Below are positions 34,430 to 42,784 of a stretch of DNA of 64,000 nt, piece after piece. The stretch comes from Streptomyces actuosus (GTDB lineage: Bacteria; Actinomycetota; Actinomycetes; Streptomycetales; Streptomycetaceae). The position numbers and the translations under genes are program-made. A model generated the notes under the pieces. The model was not told the DNA's origin. It saw only the letters and a program-made list of their open reading frames with translations, and searched no databases. The stretch's first letter is position 1, and the number at the start of each line of letters is the position of its first letter. Location: positions 62,001 through 126,000 of the forward strand of contig NZ_JAFFZS010000018.1 of NCBI RefSeq assembly GCF_016921115.1. Reading direction: 5' to 3'.

Positions 34430-34630
34430 GGCCCAGGCATACTGGGCCAGGACAGCCCTGGCCGCGGAGCGCGACGGCACCCCGAGGGCCCCGTCGCCGC
34501 GTTCGAGCAGGCACCGGCCACCGACCAGGACGGCGAAGCCGCGTGGCGCCACCGCGTCGCCGAGGCATGCGCCGGCACCTACGCCGACCGGGCGCAATCC
34601 CTGCCCACCACCGTCGGAGCGCCCGCATGA
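34430..34630 (+). pseudogene. Possible gene remnant with two coding-like frames
   Basis: Within the 287-bp gap after the DUF5682 gene. One frame gives AAQAYWARTALAAERDGTP, and a second, shifted frame continues as VAAFEQAPATDQDGEAAWRH and RVAEACAGTYADRAQSLP with good codon bias, ending in a TGA that overlaps the ATG of the next gene. A single indel near 34485 would join them. There is no ribosome site or recognisable domain, so this could also be chance. Confidence 0.3.
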
Positions 34631-35196
34631 CCACCATCGTGGCCCGAACCGTCACGGACGTACTCCAGCCCCGCAACGTCCTTTTCGCCGGGATGCTCGG
34701 CATCGGCCTGGTCGCCGCCGGCGACTGGACCGGCATTCCCTGGGGATTCCTCGGCGCCCTCTGCGCCGGGATCGTCCCCGCGGCCTACATCGAGTGGGAA
34801 CGAAAGCGCGGCACCTGGGGAGACCGGCACGTCGTCGACCGCACCCAGCGCATGCCGATCTTCCTCGTCATCCTGGCGTCGATCGGACTCGGTTCCGTCG
34901 TCATGGTCTTCGGGCACGCCCCGACCAGCATCCTCGTCGCCATGCTCGCGTTGTGGGTGATGACCGTCGGCCTCCTCGCCGTCAACGAGTTCTGGAAGAT
35001 CAGCGTGGACAGCGCGGTCGCGTCCGCCGTCCCCGCGATGCTCGTCGTCGTTCAGTCCCCCTGGTGGCTCCTCGCCTACGCCCTGACCGCGGCCGTCTGC
35101 TGGTCCCGGGTCGTCCTGACCTACCACACCGTGGCCCAGACCGTGGCCGGCGCCTCGCTCGGCGCTGCCACCGCCGTGCCGTTTCTCTTCGCCTGA
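34627..35196 (+). CDS. PAP2-like integral membrane protein
   Basis: 189 residues with about six membrane helices (for example VLFAGMLGIGLVAAGDWTGI, IFLVILASIGLGSVVMVFGH, WLLAYALTAAVCWSRVVLTY). The final segment WSRVVLTYHTVAQTVAGASL resembles the SR-x5-H motif of phosphatidic acid phosphatase type 2 proteins, but the first KxxxxxxRP motif is reduced to ERKRGTWGDRHVVDRTQRMP. It may act on a lipid phosphate, perhaps an undecaprenyl or isoprenoid one, or be a degenerate relative. The ATG overlaps the end of a possible gene remnant. Location in the cell membrane is certain; the activity is not. Confidence 0.75.
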   Translation: MTTIVARTVTDVLQPRNVLFAGMLGIGLVAAGDWTGIPWGFLGALCAGIVPAAYIEWERKRGTWGDRHVVDRTQRMPIFLVILASIGLGSVVMVFGHAPTSILVAMLALWVMTVGLLAVNEFWKISVDSAVASAVPAMLVVVQSPWWLLAYALTAAVCWSRVVLTYHTVAQTVAGASLGAATAVPFLFA

Positions 35197-35386
35197 CGGT
35201 CGTTCACGCAAGAGCCCGACCAGCCACTCCCGACCGCAGGGCTGCGAGAGACCTGCGTCAGTCTCGCCCGCGAGGTGTCCGCGTCGTCGAGGAGAGGACG
35301 AGGACCGGCGGCCGATCGGCGGACGAATGATCCGGGCGCGCCGTCCGAGTGCGAGAGGCCGCTCCCTGCCGTGGGCTCCTGACGTG

Positions 35387-35427
35387 CGTGGGCCGCGGTC
35401 CACGCAGGGCGGGGACCGCGGCCCACG
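35387..35427 (-). terminator. Perfect 15-bp hairpin ending the exopolysaccharide operon
   Basis: CGTGGGCCGCGGTCC at 35387-35401 pairs exactly with 35413-35427 around an 11-base loop. It begins seven bases beyond the stop of the GH114 gene, read on the minus strand, and is a strong terminator candidate for that operon. It may also serve the membrane protein gene converging from 35196. Confidence 0.78.
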
Positions 35428-35433
35428 GCGGCG

Positions 35434-36240
35434 TCAGCAGGGTTTGCGCCAGGTGTCCAGCTCCGGCTTCTTCACCATCGACGACAGCCGCAGGGACCGG
35501 GCCTGCGGGCAGAACTTCTCCGGCGGTTCGGAGTACTCCACGTGGAAGACCGCCTTGCCCGCCTTCACGAACGGTTCGAGCCGACGGCACTCGTCGTACT
35601 GGGCGCACTCCTCGTTGACGGCGAAGTCGAAGTGACCCAGCAACTGCGGGATCTGGGGCAGGTCGTTCTTCAGGCCCACCGCCAGCCCCCGCTCGTGCGC
35701 GATCTCCGCGATCATGCGGTTGTAGCGGAGCTGGTCCGCAGCCGTGAGCGGGAAGCCCGTCTTGTTGCCGTACCCCTCGACCAGGTCCGGCTCCACCGCG
35801 TCGAATCCCTTGTCACGGCACATGTCGAACCGGTGTTCCATGAGGGGGCGCAGGACCGACACCTTGCGGATGTCCAGCCAGCGCTCGCCGTTCCAGCCGT
35901 TGGGCCGGCCCATCAACGACTGGGGGAAGGAGTGCCGGTCGGGGCGGAAGTCCTCCCACGCTCCCACATTGATGTAGCAGATCACCTTCCTGCCGTCGCG
36001 GTGCAGACGGGCCACGTCCGAGGCGGAGTTCTCGAATCCGTCGATGTCGTAGACGGCGACGTCGACGGACGGGTCGACCCGGCCGTTGAGTTGCCACTGC
36101 CAGGTCAGCCCGGGCCGCGGCTGCCACAGGGCGGCCGTGTGCGGGCCGCCGGGACGGCCTCGGCCGCCGGAGCACGCGGCCAGGACCGCGACCAGGGTCA
36201 GCGCCAGGGCCGCGGCGGCCACCCGTGCGCGCCCCCTCAC
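35434..36240 (-). CDS. GH114 lipoprotein, endo-alpha-1,4-polygalactosaminidase-like (Ega3-like)
   Basis: 268 residues. A lipoprotein signal MRGRARVAAAALALTLVAVL ends in the lipobox LAAC. The rest is a GH114/TM1410-type TIM barrel with DIDGFENSASDVARL, KVICYINVGAWEDFRPD and GFDAVEPDLVEGYGNKTGFP; D147 and E210 in VNEECAQYDEC align with the catalytic Asp and Glu of fungal Ega3. It should cut alpha-1,4-linked galactosamine polymers outside the cell. GTGA overlap joins it to the spherulin-4-like gene. Last gene of the operon, followed by a strong hairpin. Confidence 0.88.
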   Translation of the reverse strand: MRGRARVAAAALALTLVAVLAACSGGRGRPGGPHTAALWQPRPGLTWQWQLNGRVDPSVDVAVYDIDGFENSASDVARLHRDGRKVICYINVGAWEDFRPDRHSFPQSLMGRPNGWNGERWLDIRKVSVLRPLMEHRFDMCRDKGFDAVEPDLVEGYGNKTGFPLTAADQLRYNRMIAEIAHERGLAVGLKNDLPQIPQLLGHFDFAVNEECAQYDECRRLEPFVKAGKAVFHVEYSEPPEKFCPQARSLRLSSMVKKPELDTWRKPC

Positions 36241-36899
36241 CGGTCCGCCTCGACCAGTGCGGGCGTCAGCCGCGACCACGGGTTGGGCAGCTCTCCTGTC
36301 ACCGGCCCGCACACGGCGGCCCCTCGCTCCTTCGCGGTCCGCACGGCGAGCGGGACGAGCTGTTCCGGCACGCCGTAGACGAGGTGGCACATACGGTCCG
36401 GCGGCTGCCGCATGGCCCAGGAGGGGCGGCTGAACGTCGCCACGTACGTCGACCAGTGGCCTTCGAAGGTCACGGTGAGGTCCGCGAGCCGCGCGTAGCC
36501 CGGAGCCGGGTGCACCCCCGGGTTCAGCACGACGGTCGAGGCGCCCAGCCGGCGCACCGACCGCACCAGGCGGCGGCAGGCCGTCAGCCCGTCCGGCCCC
36601 GCCGTCACCCGGTCCAGGAAGCATCCGTCCGCCGCGTACCACTGCTGATGCCGGCGCACCTCGGCCGTGACGTCCGCCGGGTCGCGCGTGCCGTAGTCCG
36701 TGTCGACGTAGCCGAGCAGCCGGGCCCCCGCCCCGCGCAGCGCCTCCGCCGCCGCGGCGAACGACGGATCCGGGGCGAGCCCCGGCCCGTTCGCGGGATT
36801 CAGCACGACGGCGTAGGTGTGCTCGGCGCCGCCGATGAGCCGGTGCCAGGCCGCCGGGTCCTCCGTCGGATGGACGTACAGCGGGATCAGCAGGCTCAC
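36237..36899 (-). CDS. Spherulin-4-like glycoside hydrolase (Sph3/GH135-like)
   Basis: 220 residues of the spherulin-4 family, a small TIM barrel: SLLIPLYVHPTEDPAAWHRL, YAVVLNPANGPG, ARLLGYVDTDYGTRDPADVT, WYAADGCFLDRV and STVVLNPGVHPAPGYARLAD are the successive strands. In Aspergillus fumigatus Sph3 cleaves N-acetylgalactosamine-rich polymer and is needed for galactosaminogalactan synthesis. No signal peptide is visible at the GTG start, so this copy would be cytosolic unless exported otherwise. GTGA overlaps occur on both sides, with the epimerase and with the GH114 gene, which shows tight coupling. Confidence 0.85.
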   Translation of the reverse strand: MSLLIPLYVHPTEDPAAWHRLIGGAEHTYAVVLNPANGPGLAPDPSFAAAAEALRGAGARLLGYVDTDYGTRDPADVTAEVRRHQQWYAADGCFLDRVTAGPDGLTACRRLVRSVRRLGASTVVLNPGVHPAPGYARLADLTVTFEGHWSTYVATFSRPSWAMRQPPDRMCHLVYGVPEQLVPLAVRTAKERGAAVCGPVTGELPNPWSRLTPALVEADR

Positions 36900-37819
36900 C
36901 CTGTCCTCACCGCCTCGCGCGGGTGCGAGCCGGAGCCCGTCGCCTCCCACAGCGCGGCCAGCGACGCGCCGAGGGTGTGCTCGGGACGCCAGCCGAGGGC
37001 GTCGCCGGCGGCGGCGATGTCGGAGCACTGCCACGACACCTGGGCGGAACGCGCGGAACCGCCCCCGTCCTCCTCGGCGATCCGCCCCCGGAATCCGGCC
37101 ACGTTCGCCAGCGTCCGCACCAGCTCGCGCACCGGGACCGCATCGCCGCCGCTGATGTTCAGCACCCGGGGCAGGCCGCCCGGGGCGGTGGCCGCGAGCA
37201 CCACCGCCCGGGCCACGTCGCGGGCGTCCACGAAGTCCCGGTGGGCCGACAGGTCGCCGAGTTCCAGGGCTGCCTCCGGATCGGATCCGGCCTTCGCGAG
37301 AAGGCCGGCGACCCGGCCGGGCAGCCCGGTGGACGGTGCTCCCGGCCCCACCGGGTTGCCGACCCGCAGCACCACCGCGTCCAGGCCCGACGCGGCCACC
37401 GCCACGGTGCCCGCGAGCTTGGTCGCACCGTAGGGGCCGGCCGGGCAGGTGGCCGCCGACTCGGTGACCCTCGTGCCGGGTGCACCGGGGCCGTACTCGG
37501 CGGCCGAGCCGAGATGGACCAGGCGGGCCTGCGGCGCCGCCTCCCGCAGCGCCGCGCACAGCACGGCGGGGCCGCGCGCGTTCACCTCCGCGAGCGTGAC
37601 GGGGTCCCCGCCGGTGGCCCCCGCGCAGTTCACGACTGCGTCGGGGGCGACCGACGCCAGAGCTCCGGCCAGCTCCCGCGGCCGGGCCGACGCCAGGTCG
37701 ACGGTCACCTCGGCGGCCGACCGGCCGCCGAGGAACAGCCGCACGTCCGGACGGGCGCGCAACTGCTCGACGACGTGGCCGCCGAGGAAGCCGGTGGAAC
37801 CGAGAACCAGGATGCGCAT
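36896..37819 (-). CDS. NAD-dependent epimerase/dehydratase (extended SDR)
   Basis: 307 residues. Rossmann motif GSTGFLGGH at residue 8 after MRILVLG, catalytic Tyr-Lys in GPYGATKLAGTVAVA, and RVGNPVGPGAPSTGLPGRVA downstream identify a sugar-nucleotide SDR. The first SDR helix and LGSAAEYGPGAPGTRVTESA are typical of NDP-sugar epimerases or reductases. The ATG at 37819 is six bases after the nucleotidyltransferase stop. It probably makes or modifies the sugar donor for the exopolysaccharide; a C4-epimerase role (UDP-GlcNAc to UDP-GalNAc) is attractive but cannot be distinguished from reductase function here. Confidence 0.85.
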   Translation of the reverse strand: MRILVLGSTGFLGGHVVEQLRARPDVRLFLGGRSAAEVTVDLASARPRELAGALASVAPDAVVNCAGATGGDPVTLAEVNARGPAVLCAALREAAPQARLVHLGSAAEYGPGAPGTRVTESAATCPAGPYGATKLAGTVAVAASGLDAVVLRVGNPVGPGAPSTGLPGRVAGLLAKAGSDPEAALELGDLSAHRDFVDARDVARAVVLAATAPGGLPRVLNISGGDAVPVRELVRTLANVAGFRGRIAEEDGGGSARSAQVSWQCSDIAAAGDALGWRPEHTLGASLAALWEATGSGSHPREAVRTG

Positions 37820-37825
37820 ACGGAC

Positions 37826-38539
37826 TCAGGCTCCCTTGAGCAACAGCGACTTGCGGCTGGTGAACTCGGCGTTGGCCCGGTCGTAGTCGTCCGGACGCCC
37901 GATGTCGAGCCAGTAGCCGTCGAACTCGTAGGCCTGCGGGGGCCGTTCCTCGGCGAGCAGGTCCAGCACCAGCTCGTCGAAGCCCAGCGGCAGCCCGGGC
38001 GTGTAGGCGGCCAGTGTGGCGCGCGAGACGCCGTAGACGCCCATGGACACCCGGTAGTCGATGCTCGGCTTCTCCGTGAACGCCACGACCCGGCTGGCGT
38101 CCGTCGTCAGTACCCCGAAGTCGATGCGGACCTTGCGGGCGTAGGTGGCGATGGTCAGGGGCGCGCCCGACGTCTCGTGGCGGCGCAGCACGTCGGCGTA
38201 GTCGAGGTCGGTGAGCACGTCGCCGTTCATCACCAGGAAGTTCTCCGGCAGCCGGTCACGGAGCGTGAGCAGCGGGCCCATCGTGCCGAGCGGGTTGTCC
38301 TCCATGGCGTAGTCGATGCTCATGCCCCACTGGGAGCCGTCACCGACATAGGCGCGGATGATCTCCCCGAGGTGGCCGATGGCGATGGTGCAGCTGGTGA
38401 ACCCGGCCTTCGACAACTGGCGCAGCACGATCTCCAGGATCGCGTGCTGGTCCCCGATCGGGACGAGCGGTTTGGGCAGCGCGGTCGTGTACGGACGCAA
38501 CCGGACGCCCTTGCCTCCGGCGAGAATCACTGCGTGCAT
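37826..38539 (-). CDS. Sugar-1-phosphate nucleotidyltransferase
   Basis: 237 residues. The signature LAGGKGVRLRPYTTALPKPL (GGxGxRL...PKP) binds nucleotide, NFLVMNGDVLTDLDYADVLR carries the metal-binding Asp, and VVAFTEKPSIDYRVSMGVYG and GFDELVLDLLAEERPPQAYE match the glucose/mannose-1-phosphate nucleotidyltransferase family. It forms NDP-sugars from NTP and sugar phosphate. It ends with a short tail rather than a LbetaH domain, so it is the small single-domain type. Located between two SDR genes, it is probably the donor-forming enzyme of the polysaccharide pathway; which nucleotide is used is unknown. Confidence 0.88.
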   Translation of the reverse strand: MHAVILAGGKGVRLRPYTTALPKPLVPIGDQHAILEIVLRQLSKAGFTSCTIAIGHLGEIIRAYVGDGSQWGMSIDYAMEDNPLGTMGPLLTLRDRLPENFLVMNGDVLTDLDYADVLRRHETSGAPLTIATYARKVRIDFGVLTTDASRVVAFTEKPSIDYRVSMGVYGVSRATLAAYTPGLPLGFDELVLDLLAEERPPQAYEFDGYWLDIGRPDDYDRANAEFTSRKSLLLKGA

Positions 38540-38569
38540 GGCATACCTCCTGCGGTGGGTGCCGGTGGG

Positions 38570-39571
38570 TCAGATGTTGTAGATGCCGGTCTTGTAACGG
38601 GCCAGGTTGGACGGATCGCCGAACCACTCCACGGTGCGCGCGAGTCCCTCCTCCAGCGAGTGGCCCGGCCGCCAGCCGGTCGCCGCCGTCAGCCGGGACG
38701 CGTCGGCGACCAGCCTCATCACCTCGGAGTCGGCGGGCCGCAGGCGCTGCTCGTCCTCACGGACGTCCAGCGGCACGTCCATCACCTTGCCGATCAGCGC
38801 GACGAGGTCGCCCACGGAGATCTCCCCGCCCGTGCCCGCGTTGAAGGTGCGGCCCACGACCTGCTCCGCCGGGGCGGAGCCCACCGCGAGGAACGCCTGG
38901 GCGGTGTCCGCCACGAAGGTGAAGTCGCGCGTCGGGCGCAGATCGCCCAGGGTGATGGTGCGCTCCCCGGCCGCGACCTGGCCGACGACGGTGGGGATGA
39001 CGGCACGCATCGACTGGCGCGGGCCGAAGGTGTTGAAGGGCCGGAGCGTGACCACGGGCGTGCCGAAACTGGCGTGGTAGCTGTCGGCGAGCCGATCGCC
39101 GCCGGCCTTCGAAGCGGCGTACGGGGACTGGGTGTTGATCGGGTGGTCCTCGGTGATCGGCACGGTCTGCGCGGTGCCGTACGTCTCACTGGTCGAGGTG
39201 TGCACCAGGCGCGGCGTGCCCAGCGCGCGCACCGCCTCCAGCACGTTCAGGGTGCCGGTGACGTTGGTGTCCACGTAGCTGTGCGGCGCCCGGTAGGAGT
39301 AGGGGATGGCGATGAGTGCGGCGAGGTGGTAGGCGCAGTCGGCGCCTTCGAGCAGCCCGCGGACCGAGCCCGGGTCGCGTACGTCGCCGAGGACGATCTC
39401 CACCTGGTCCAGGACGTCGGCGGGCAGGGTCTCCAGCCAGCCGTAGGAGGAGAAGGAGTTGTACTGGGCCATGGCCCTGACGCGGTGCCCGGAGGCCACG
39501 AGCGCCTCGGTGAGGTGCGAGCCGATGAATCCCTCGGCCCCGGTGACGGCGGCGAGCGGTGCGGAGGTCAA
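38570..39571 (-). CDS. NAD-dependent sugar-nucleotide epimerase/4,6-dehydratase (extended SDR)
   Basis: 333 residues. NAD motif VTGAEGFIGSHLTEALVASG, active-site TSTSETYGTAQ with TEDHPINTQSPYAASKAGGD (Ser and Tyr-Lys), and TLRPFNTFGPRQSMRAVIPT are those of GDP-mannose/dTDP-glucose dehydratases and UDP-sugar epimerases. The TTG at 39571 is preferred as start since AAGGA sits nine bases upstream and the conserved domain begins immediately; an open frame with an unlikely Ser/Thr-rich extension continues upstream. First gene of the distal half of the operon, 205 bases after the membrane protein gene. A UDP-GalNAc-generating epimerase role is possible, as Uge3 has in the fungal cluster. Confidence 0.85.
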   Translation of the reverse strand: MTSAPLAAVTGAEGFIGSHLTEALVASGHRVRAMAQYNSFSSYGWLETLPADVLDQVEIVLGDVRDPGSVRGLLEGADCAYHLAALIAIPYSYRAPHSYVDTNVTGTLNVLEAVRALGTPRLVHTSTSETYGTAQTVPITEDHPINTQSPYAASKAGGDRLADSYHASFGTPVVTLRPFNTFGPRQSMRAVIPTVVGQVAAGERTITLGDLRPTRDFTFVADTAQAFLAVGSAPAEQVVGRTFNAGTGGEISVGDLVALIGKVMDVPLDVREDEQRLRPADSEVMRLVADASRLTAATGWRPGHSLEEGLARTVEWFGDPSNLARYKTGIYNI

Positions 39572-39775
39572 GGTTGGGGTCCTTTCGTCGTTGTCAAATG
39601 TGTCGTCGATCGGAGTCGATCCGAGTCGAGTTGATGCGTGCCGAGCCGAATTTCGGCATGGTTTGGCTTGATATGAGTCGTGTTGTGCGGTCATGGCGTG
39701 AGGTTGTGTCATGTGGTCGTGCCGTGCGGCGGGTGAACGGTGCGGCGGCGGGGCCGGCGCCCACCCGGCGCGGGG
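39572..39775 (-). promoter_or_regulatory. Lower-GC intergenic region, probable internal promoter
   Basis: This stretch between two co-oriented genes has clearly lower GC than its surroundings, including AATTTCGG and several TTG/TGT-rich segments, and the short repeated word GAGTCGA near 39620. Such dips are typical of Streptomyces promoters, so the downstream epimerase to GH114 genes may have their own promoter. No exact -35/-10 pair is assigned. Confidence 0.4.
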
Positions 39776-41188
39776 TCAGGCGTGCTGTGCGGGCCTGCCG
39801 AGCACTCCGAGCGCGCAGGCCGCGAGACCGGTGGCGGCCACGCCGCAGGCCAGCGGCAGCGCGAGCGCGCCGGGCGGCAGGTGCAGCCAGGTGACCGCCC
39901 CGACCGCGACGGCGGCCGGCAGGCACAGCACGGCCGGCGGCCAGGCCGAGCCGAAGGCCTGGAGCAGCAGTGCGGTCCACAGGGTCGCCGCCAGCACCAG
40001 GACGGACGGGCCGGAGCCGGTGAGCAGCGCCGGGGGAAGCAGCAACAGGAGATAGGCGGACAGGCACCGGCCGAGCACGGCCGTCGAGCGGAGCAGGAAC
40101 CCCCGTGGCGTGGCGCTGACCCGCAGCGCGGCGACCGACCAGCCGCGGTAGCGGTACAGCAGCCACTCGGCCGGGCCCATGCTCAACGTCAGGGCGATCA
40201 CCGCGTAGGGGTGCCGCAGCCCCTCCAACATGACGAGCAGGGCGGCGGCCAGCCCGAACAGGCCGTACGGGACGGAGGCGCGCAGGGGTGGGTGCGGGCC
40301 GCCGGTGGCGGCCGGGGTGCGCAGACCGGACCACAGCACCCGTGCGGTGACGGCGAGCGTGGCCAGGAGCGCCAGCAGCGGCAGACCCGCCCGCACCACG
40401 ACACCGGGCTCCCACCACAGGGTGGCCACGGTCCCGCCGATCAGCGGGCTGAGGGCGGCCAGCAGCAGCCGTTCCCGCCCCAGCACCAGCAGCACGCCGG
40501 CCGACGCCAGGTACAGCGCCTGGGCCGCCGCGACCGCGGTGACCGGACCGCCCCGGGCGGGCACCGCGGCCAGTGCCGTGGACAGTGCGGTGCCCAGCAG
40601 GGACCCGGTCAGCAGGGTGCGCGCGGCCTCCCGGCGCCCGGTGACCATCCGCAGGTACGCCCGGTGGCCCAGGGCCTGCCCCCACGCCCAGGACACCACG
40701 CCCGCCACGATCAGGACGGGCGCGTACCGGTCCGGACGCCACAGCGGTGCGGTGAGCACGTAGGCCAGGGCCGGCAGCGCGAACAGCACCCCCCGCAGCA
40801 GGCAGCGCAGCGTGTCCGGCCGCCAGGGATCCGCCGGGGCGGGGGGCTCCGGGAACGTCCGGGGCACCCGTTCGTACAGCGCGGACGCCAGCGAGAACAG
40901 GTTCGGGTGGCCGTACCGCTCCTTGATCAGAGAAGCGGACATGCCTTCGGCCTCCAGCAGCGCGGCCACCTCCCACGGGTGGACCGCGGGGCCGATCCGG
41001 TCGGCGAGTTCGGCGGCCAGCGCGCTGACCGCCTCCTCGTCGGGGCCCAGCCGGGGCAGCCGGATCGCCATGGTGATCTCGTCCCGGGCCCAGCGCGGCG
41101 TGCGGCGGGGCCGAGGGGGCCCGGCCAGCCGCAGCGTCAGCGTGTCCTGCTCGGCGCCCCCGGGCTCGAGGGGCATCGGACCGCTCAT
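39776..41188 (-). CDS. Polytopic membrane protein of the exopolysaccharide locus
   Basis: 470 residues. The first 130 are hydrophilic (with GMSASLIKERYGHPNLFSLA) and face the cytoplasm; then ten to eleven membrane helices follow, for example RGVLFALPALAYVLTAPLW, YAPVLIVAGVVSWAWGQALG, AYLLLLLPPALLTGSGPSVL and ALPLACGVAATGLAACALGV. ATGA overlap with the PelF-like gene shows coupling. In Pel systems the PelF glycosyltransferase works with the membrane protein PelG; this protein has no clear PelG signature (PelG starts MAGIGFELRR-like) but takes its place. It may form the export or flipping channel; that is inference from context. Confidence 0.75.
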   Translation of the reverse strand: MSGPMPLEPGGAEQDTLTLRLAGPPRPRRTPRWARDEITMAIRLPRLGPDEEAVSALAAELADRIGPAVHPWEVAALLEAEGMSASLIKERYGHPNLFSLASALYERVPRTFPEPPAPADPWRPDTLRCLLRGVLFALPALAYVLTAPLWRPDRYAPVLIVAGVVSWAWGQALGHRAYLRMVTGRREAARTLLTGSLLGTALSTALAAVPARGGPVTAVAAAQALYLASAGVLLVLGRERLLLAALSPLIGGTVATLWWEPGVVVRAGLPLLALLATLAVTARVLWSGLRTPAATGGPHPPLRASVPYGLFGLAAALLVMLEGLRHPYAVIALTLSMGPAEWLLYRYRGWSVAALRVSATPRGFLLRSTAVLGRCLSAYLLLLLPPALLTGSGPSVLVLAATLWTALLLQAFGSAWPPAVLCLPAAVAVGAVTWLHLPPGALALPLACGVAATGLAACALGVLGRPAQHA

Positions 41189-42696
41189 CCGGTGAGACTC
41201 CCCAGGCCGGCCACGGTCGCTGCGGGCACGAGGATGCGGGTGGGTACCTGCTCGTCGCGCCGGGACAGTTCGTGGTAGATGCCGCGGAACGTGTCGATGG
41301 TCTGCCGCAGCGTGAACTGCTCGATCACCCGCAGCCGTGCCGCCTCGCCCATCGCCCGGCGTCGTGCCGGGTCGCCCAGCAGCTCCACGGCCGCGGCGGC
41401 CATGGCCTCCGGGTCGCGCGGCGGGACCACCAGGCCGGCGTCACCGACGGCCTCCCGCACGCCGCCCACGTCGGTCGAGACGGTCGCCCGCCCGCACGAC
41501 ATCGCCTCGATCAGCGTGAACGGGAAGCCCTCGCTGATGCTGGACAGCATGACCACGTTCCCTGCGGCGTAGGCGTCCCTGATGTCCTCGACGCGTCCTT
41601 CGAACGTCACCGCGTCGGCCTGCCCCAACTCGGCGGCCAGCGCCTCGCAGCGCTCCCGGTAGGCCTCACCGCCCCGGGGTGTCCCGCCGAACAGCCGCAG
41701 CCGCACGTCGGGGCGACGGGCGCGCACGATCGCGAAGGCGCGGATGAGTGTCTCCAGATCCTTGATCGGGTCGACGCGTCCGGCCCAGCTGAGGGTGAGC
41801 GCCTCGGGCTCCGGTCCGGCCGGCGGGAAGGCCGCCGGGTCGACGCCGTTGTACACCGTGCGGATGGACGCCGGATCGGCGCCGCCCTGTTCCTCCCAGA
41901 GCCGGTTGTAGCGGTTGCCCGGGGTGACCAGGGCGGCCTGGCGGTAGCTCTCCTGTGCGAGCAGCCGGAAGAAGCCGAGGATCACCGCCTTGACGGGCCA
42001 GCGGTAGGGCGCGGTGCGATAGCCGAGGTACCGCTCACGCAGGTAGACGCCGTGCTCGGTCAGCAGCAGCGGGACTCCGTGACGTTCGCGGGCCGCGAGA
42101 CCGGGCAGGACGGCGACACCGCCGCTGACGGCGTGTGCGACCCCTGTCTCCGGTGGCGGCGCGGCCAGCGGACGCAGGGCGTGTTCGAGCAGGGCGGTGG
42201 CGGTCAGCGCGTCGTGCAGCGTCGGCTGCGCCTCGCGGACGGCCAGGCCGGGCCGGTTCCACACGGCGGTCAGGACGGAGATCGCCGCGTCGTCCCGGAG
42301 GAAAGGGCTGAGCAGTCCCTCCGTCGCGGCCTGCGCCAGGGTGTACAGGGAGGGCGCGAACCCGGTCTCCGCGCGCGGGTCTAGCAGCGCGGCGAGGAAC
42401 ATCTCGTAGGCGTCGGCGAGTCGGCTGCGGGACCGGCCGCGCGGTGGGCGCCCCGGCGGAGGGTCGCCCCACATGGGGACGGACCGCACGCCGGTGACAT
42501 GGCCCGGCAGGTCCCAGGCGATGGGCTCGTGTCCGGTGCCGGTGACGGCGATGACGTCGAAGTCGAGGTCGGGCATGCCGGTGACGAGCTGGTCGCACCA
42601 GACACTCACGCCGCCGTGACTGTGGGGATAGGTGCCTTCGGTGAGCAGGGTGACGCGCGTCGCGCTGGAGCGCCGCGCGCCGTGGTGAACGTGCAT
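41185..42696 (-). CDS. PelF-like family 4 glycosyltransferase
   Basis: 503 residues of the GT-B fold. The N-terminus TRVTLLTEGTYPHSHGGVSV followed by WCDQLVTGMPDLDFDV is the PelF/DUF3492 signature; the nucleotide-sugar half contains YNGVDPAAFPP, WAGRVDPIKDLETLIRAF, FEGRVEDIRDAYAAGNVVML and SSISEGFPFTLIEAMSCGRA, including the E-x7-E type motif. PelF uses UDP-GalNAc/GlcNAc to polymerise the Pel backbone. It should be cytosolic, working with a membrane partner. ATGA overlap links it to the 470-residue membrane protein; the deacetylase gene precedes it by 88 bases. Sugar specificity is inferred from the neighbouring galactosaminidase-type enzymes. Confidence 0.88.
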   Translation of the reverse strand: MHVHHGARRSSATRVTLLTEGTYPHSHGGVSVWCDQLVTGMPDLDFDVIAVTGTGHEPIAWDLPGHVTGVRSVPMWGDPPPGRPPRGRSRSRLADAYEMFLAALLDPRAETGFAPSLYTLAQAATEGLLSPFLRDDAAISVLTAVWNRPGLAVREAQPTLHDALTATALLEHALRPLAAPPPETGVAHAVSGGVAVLPGLAARERHGVPLLLTEHGVYLRERYLGYRTAPYRWPVKAVILGFFRLLAQESYRQAALVTPGNRYNRLWEEQGGADPASIRTVYNGVDPAAFPPAGPEPEALTLSWAGRVDPIKDLETLIRAFAIVRARRPDVRLRLFGGTPRGGEAYRERCEALAAELGQADAVTFEGRVEDIRDAYAAGNVVMLSSISEGFPFTLIEAMSCGRATVSTDVGGVREAVGDAGLVVPPRDPEAMAAAAVELLGDPARRRAMGEAARLRVIEQFTLRQTIDTFRGIYHELSRRDEQVPTRILVPAATVAGLGSLTG

Positions 42697-42784
42697 CGAT
42701 GTGCTCCACGGCCGAGGTGTGGGGTCGTCGTGCCGGTCCCGGCCGCGCGTGCGGACGGCGGGGACCGGACTGCCGGTGCGCCGG

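Noticed and set aside
39604..39640. Repeated GAGTCGA words, possible repeat array
   Set aside because: Only three short, unevenly spaced copies; not long enough to call a repeat array or a CRISPR.
39740..41278. A 512-codon plus-strand frame rich in Gln and Arg
   Set aside because: Glutamine and arginine richness comes from reading a membrane protein gene backwards; no motifs.
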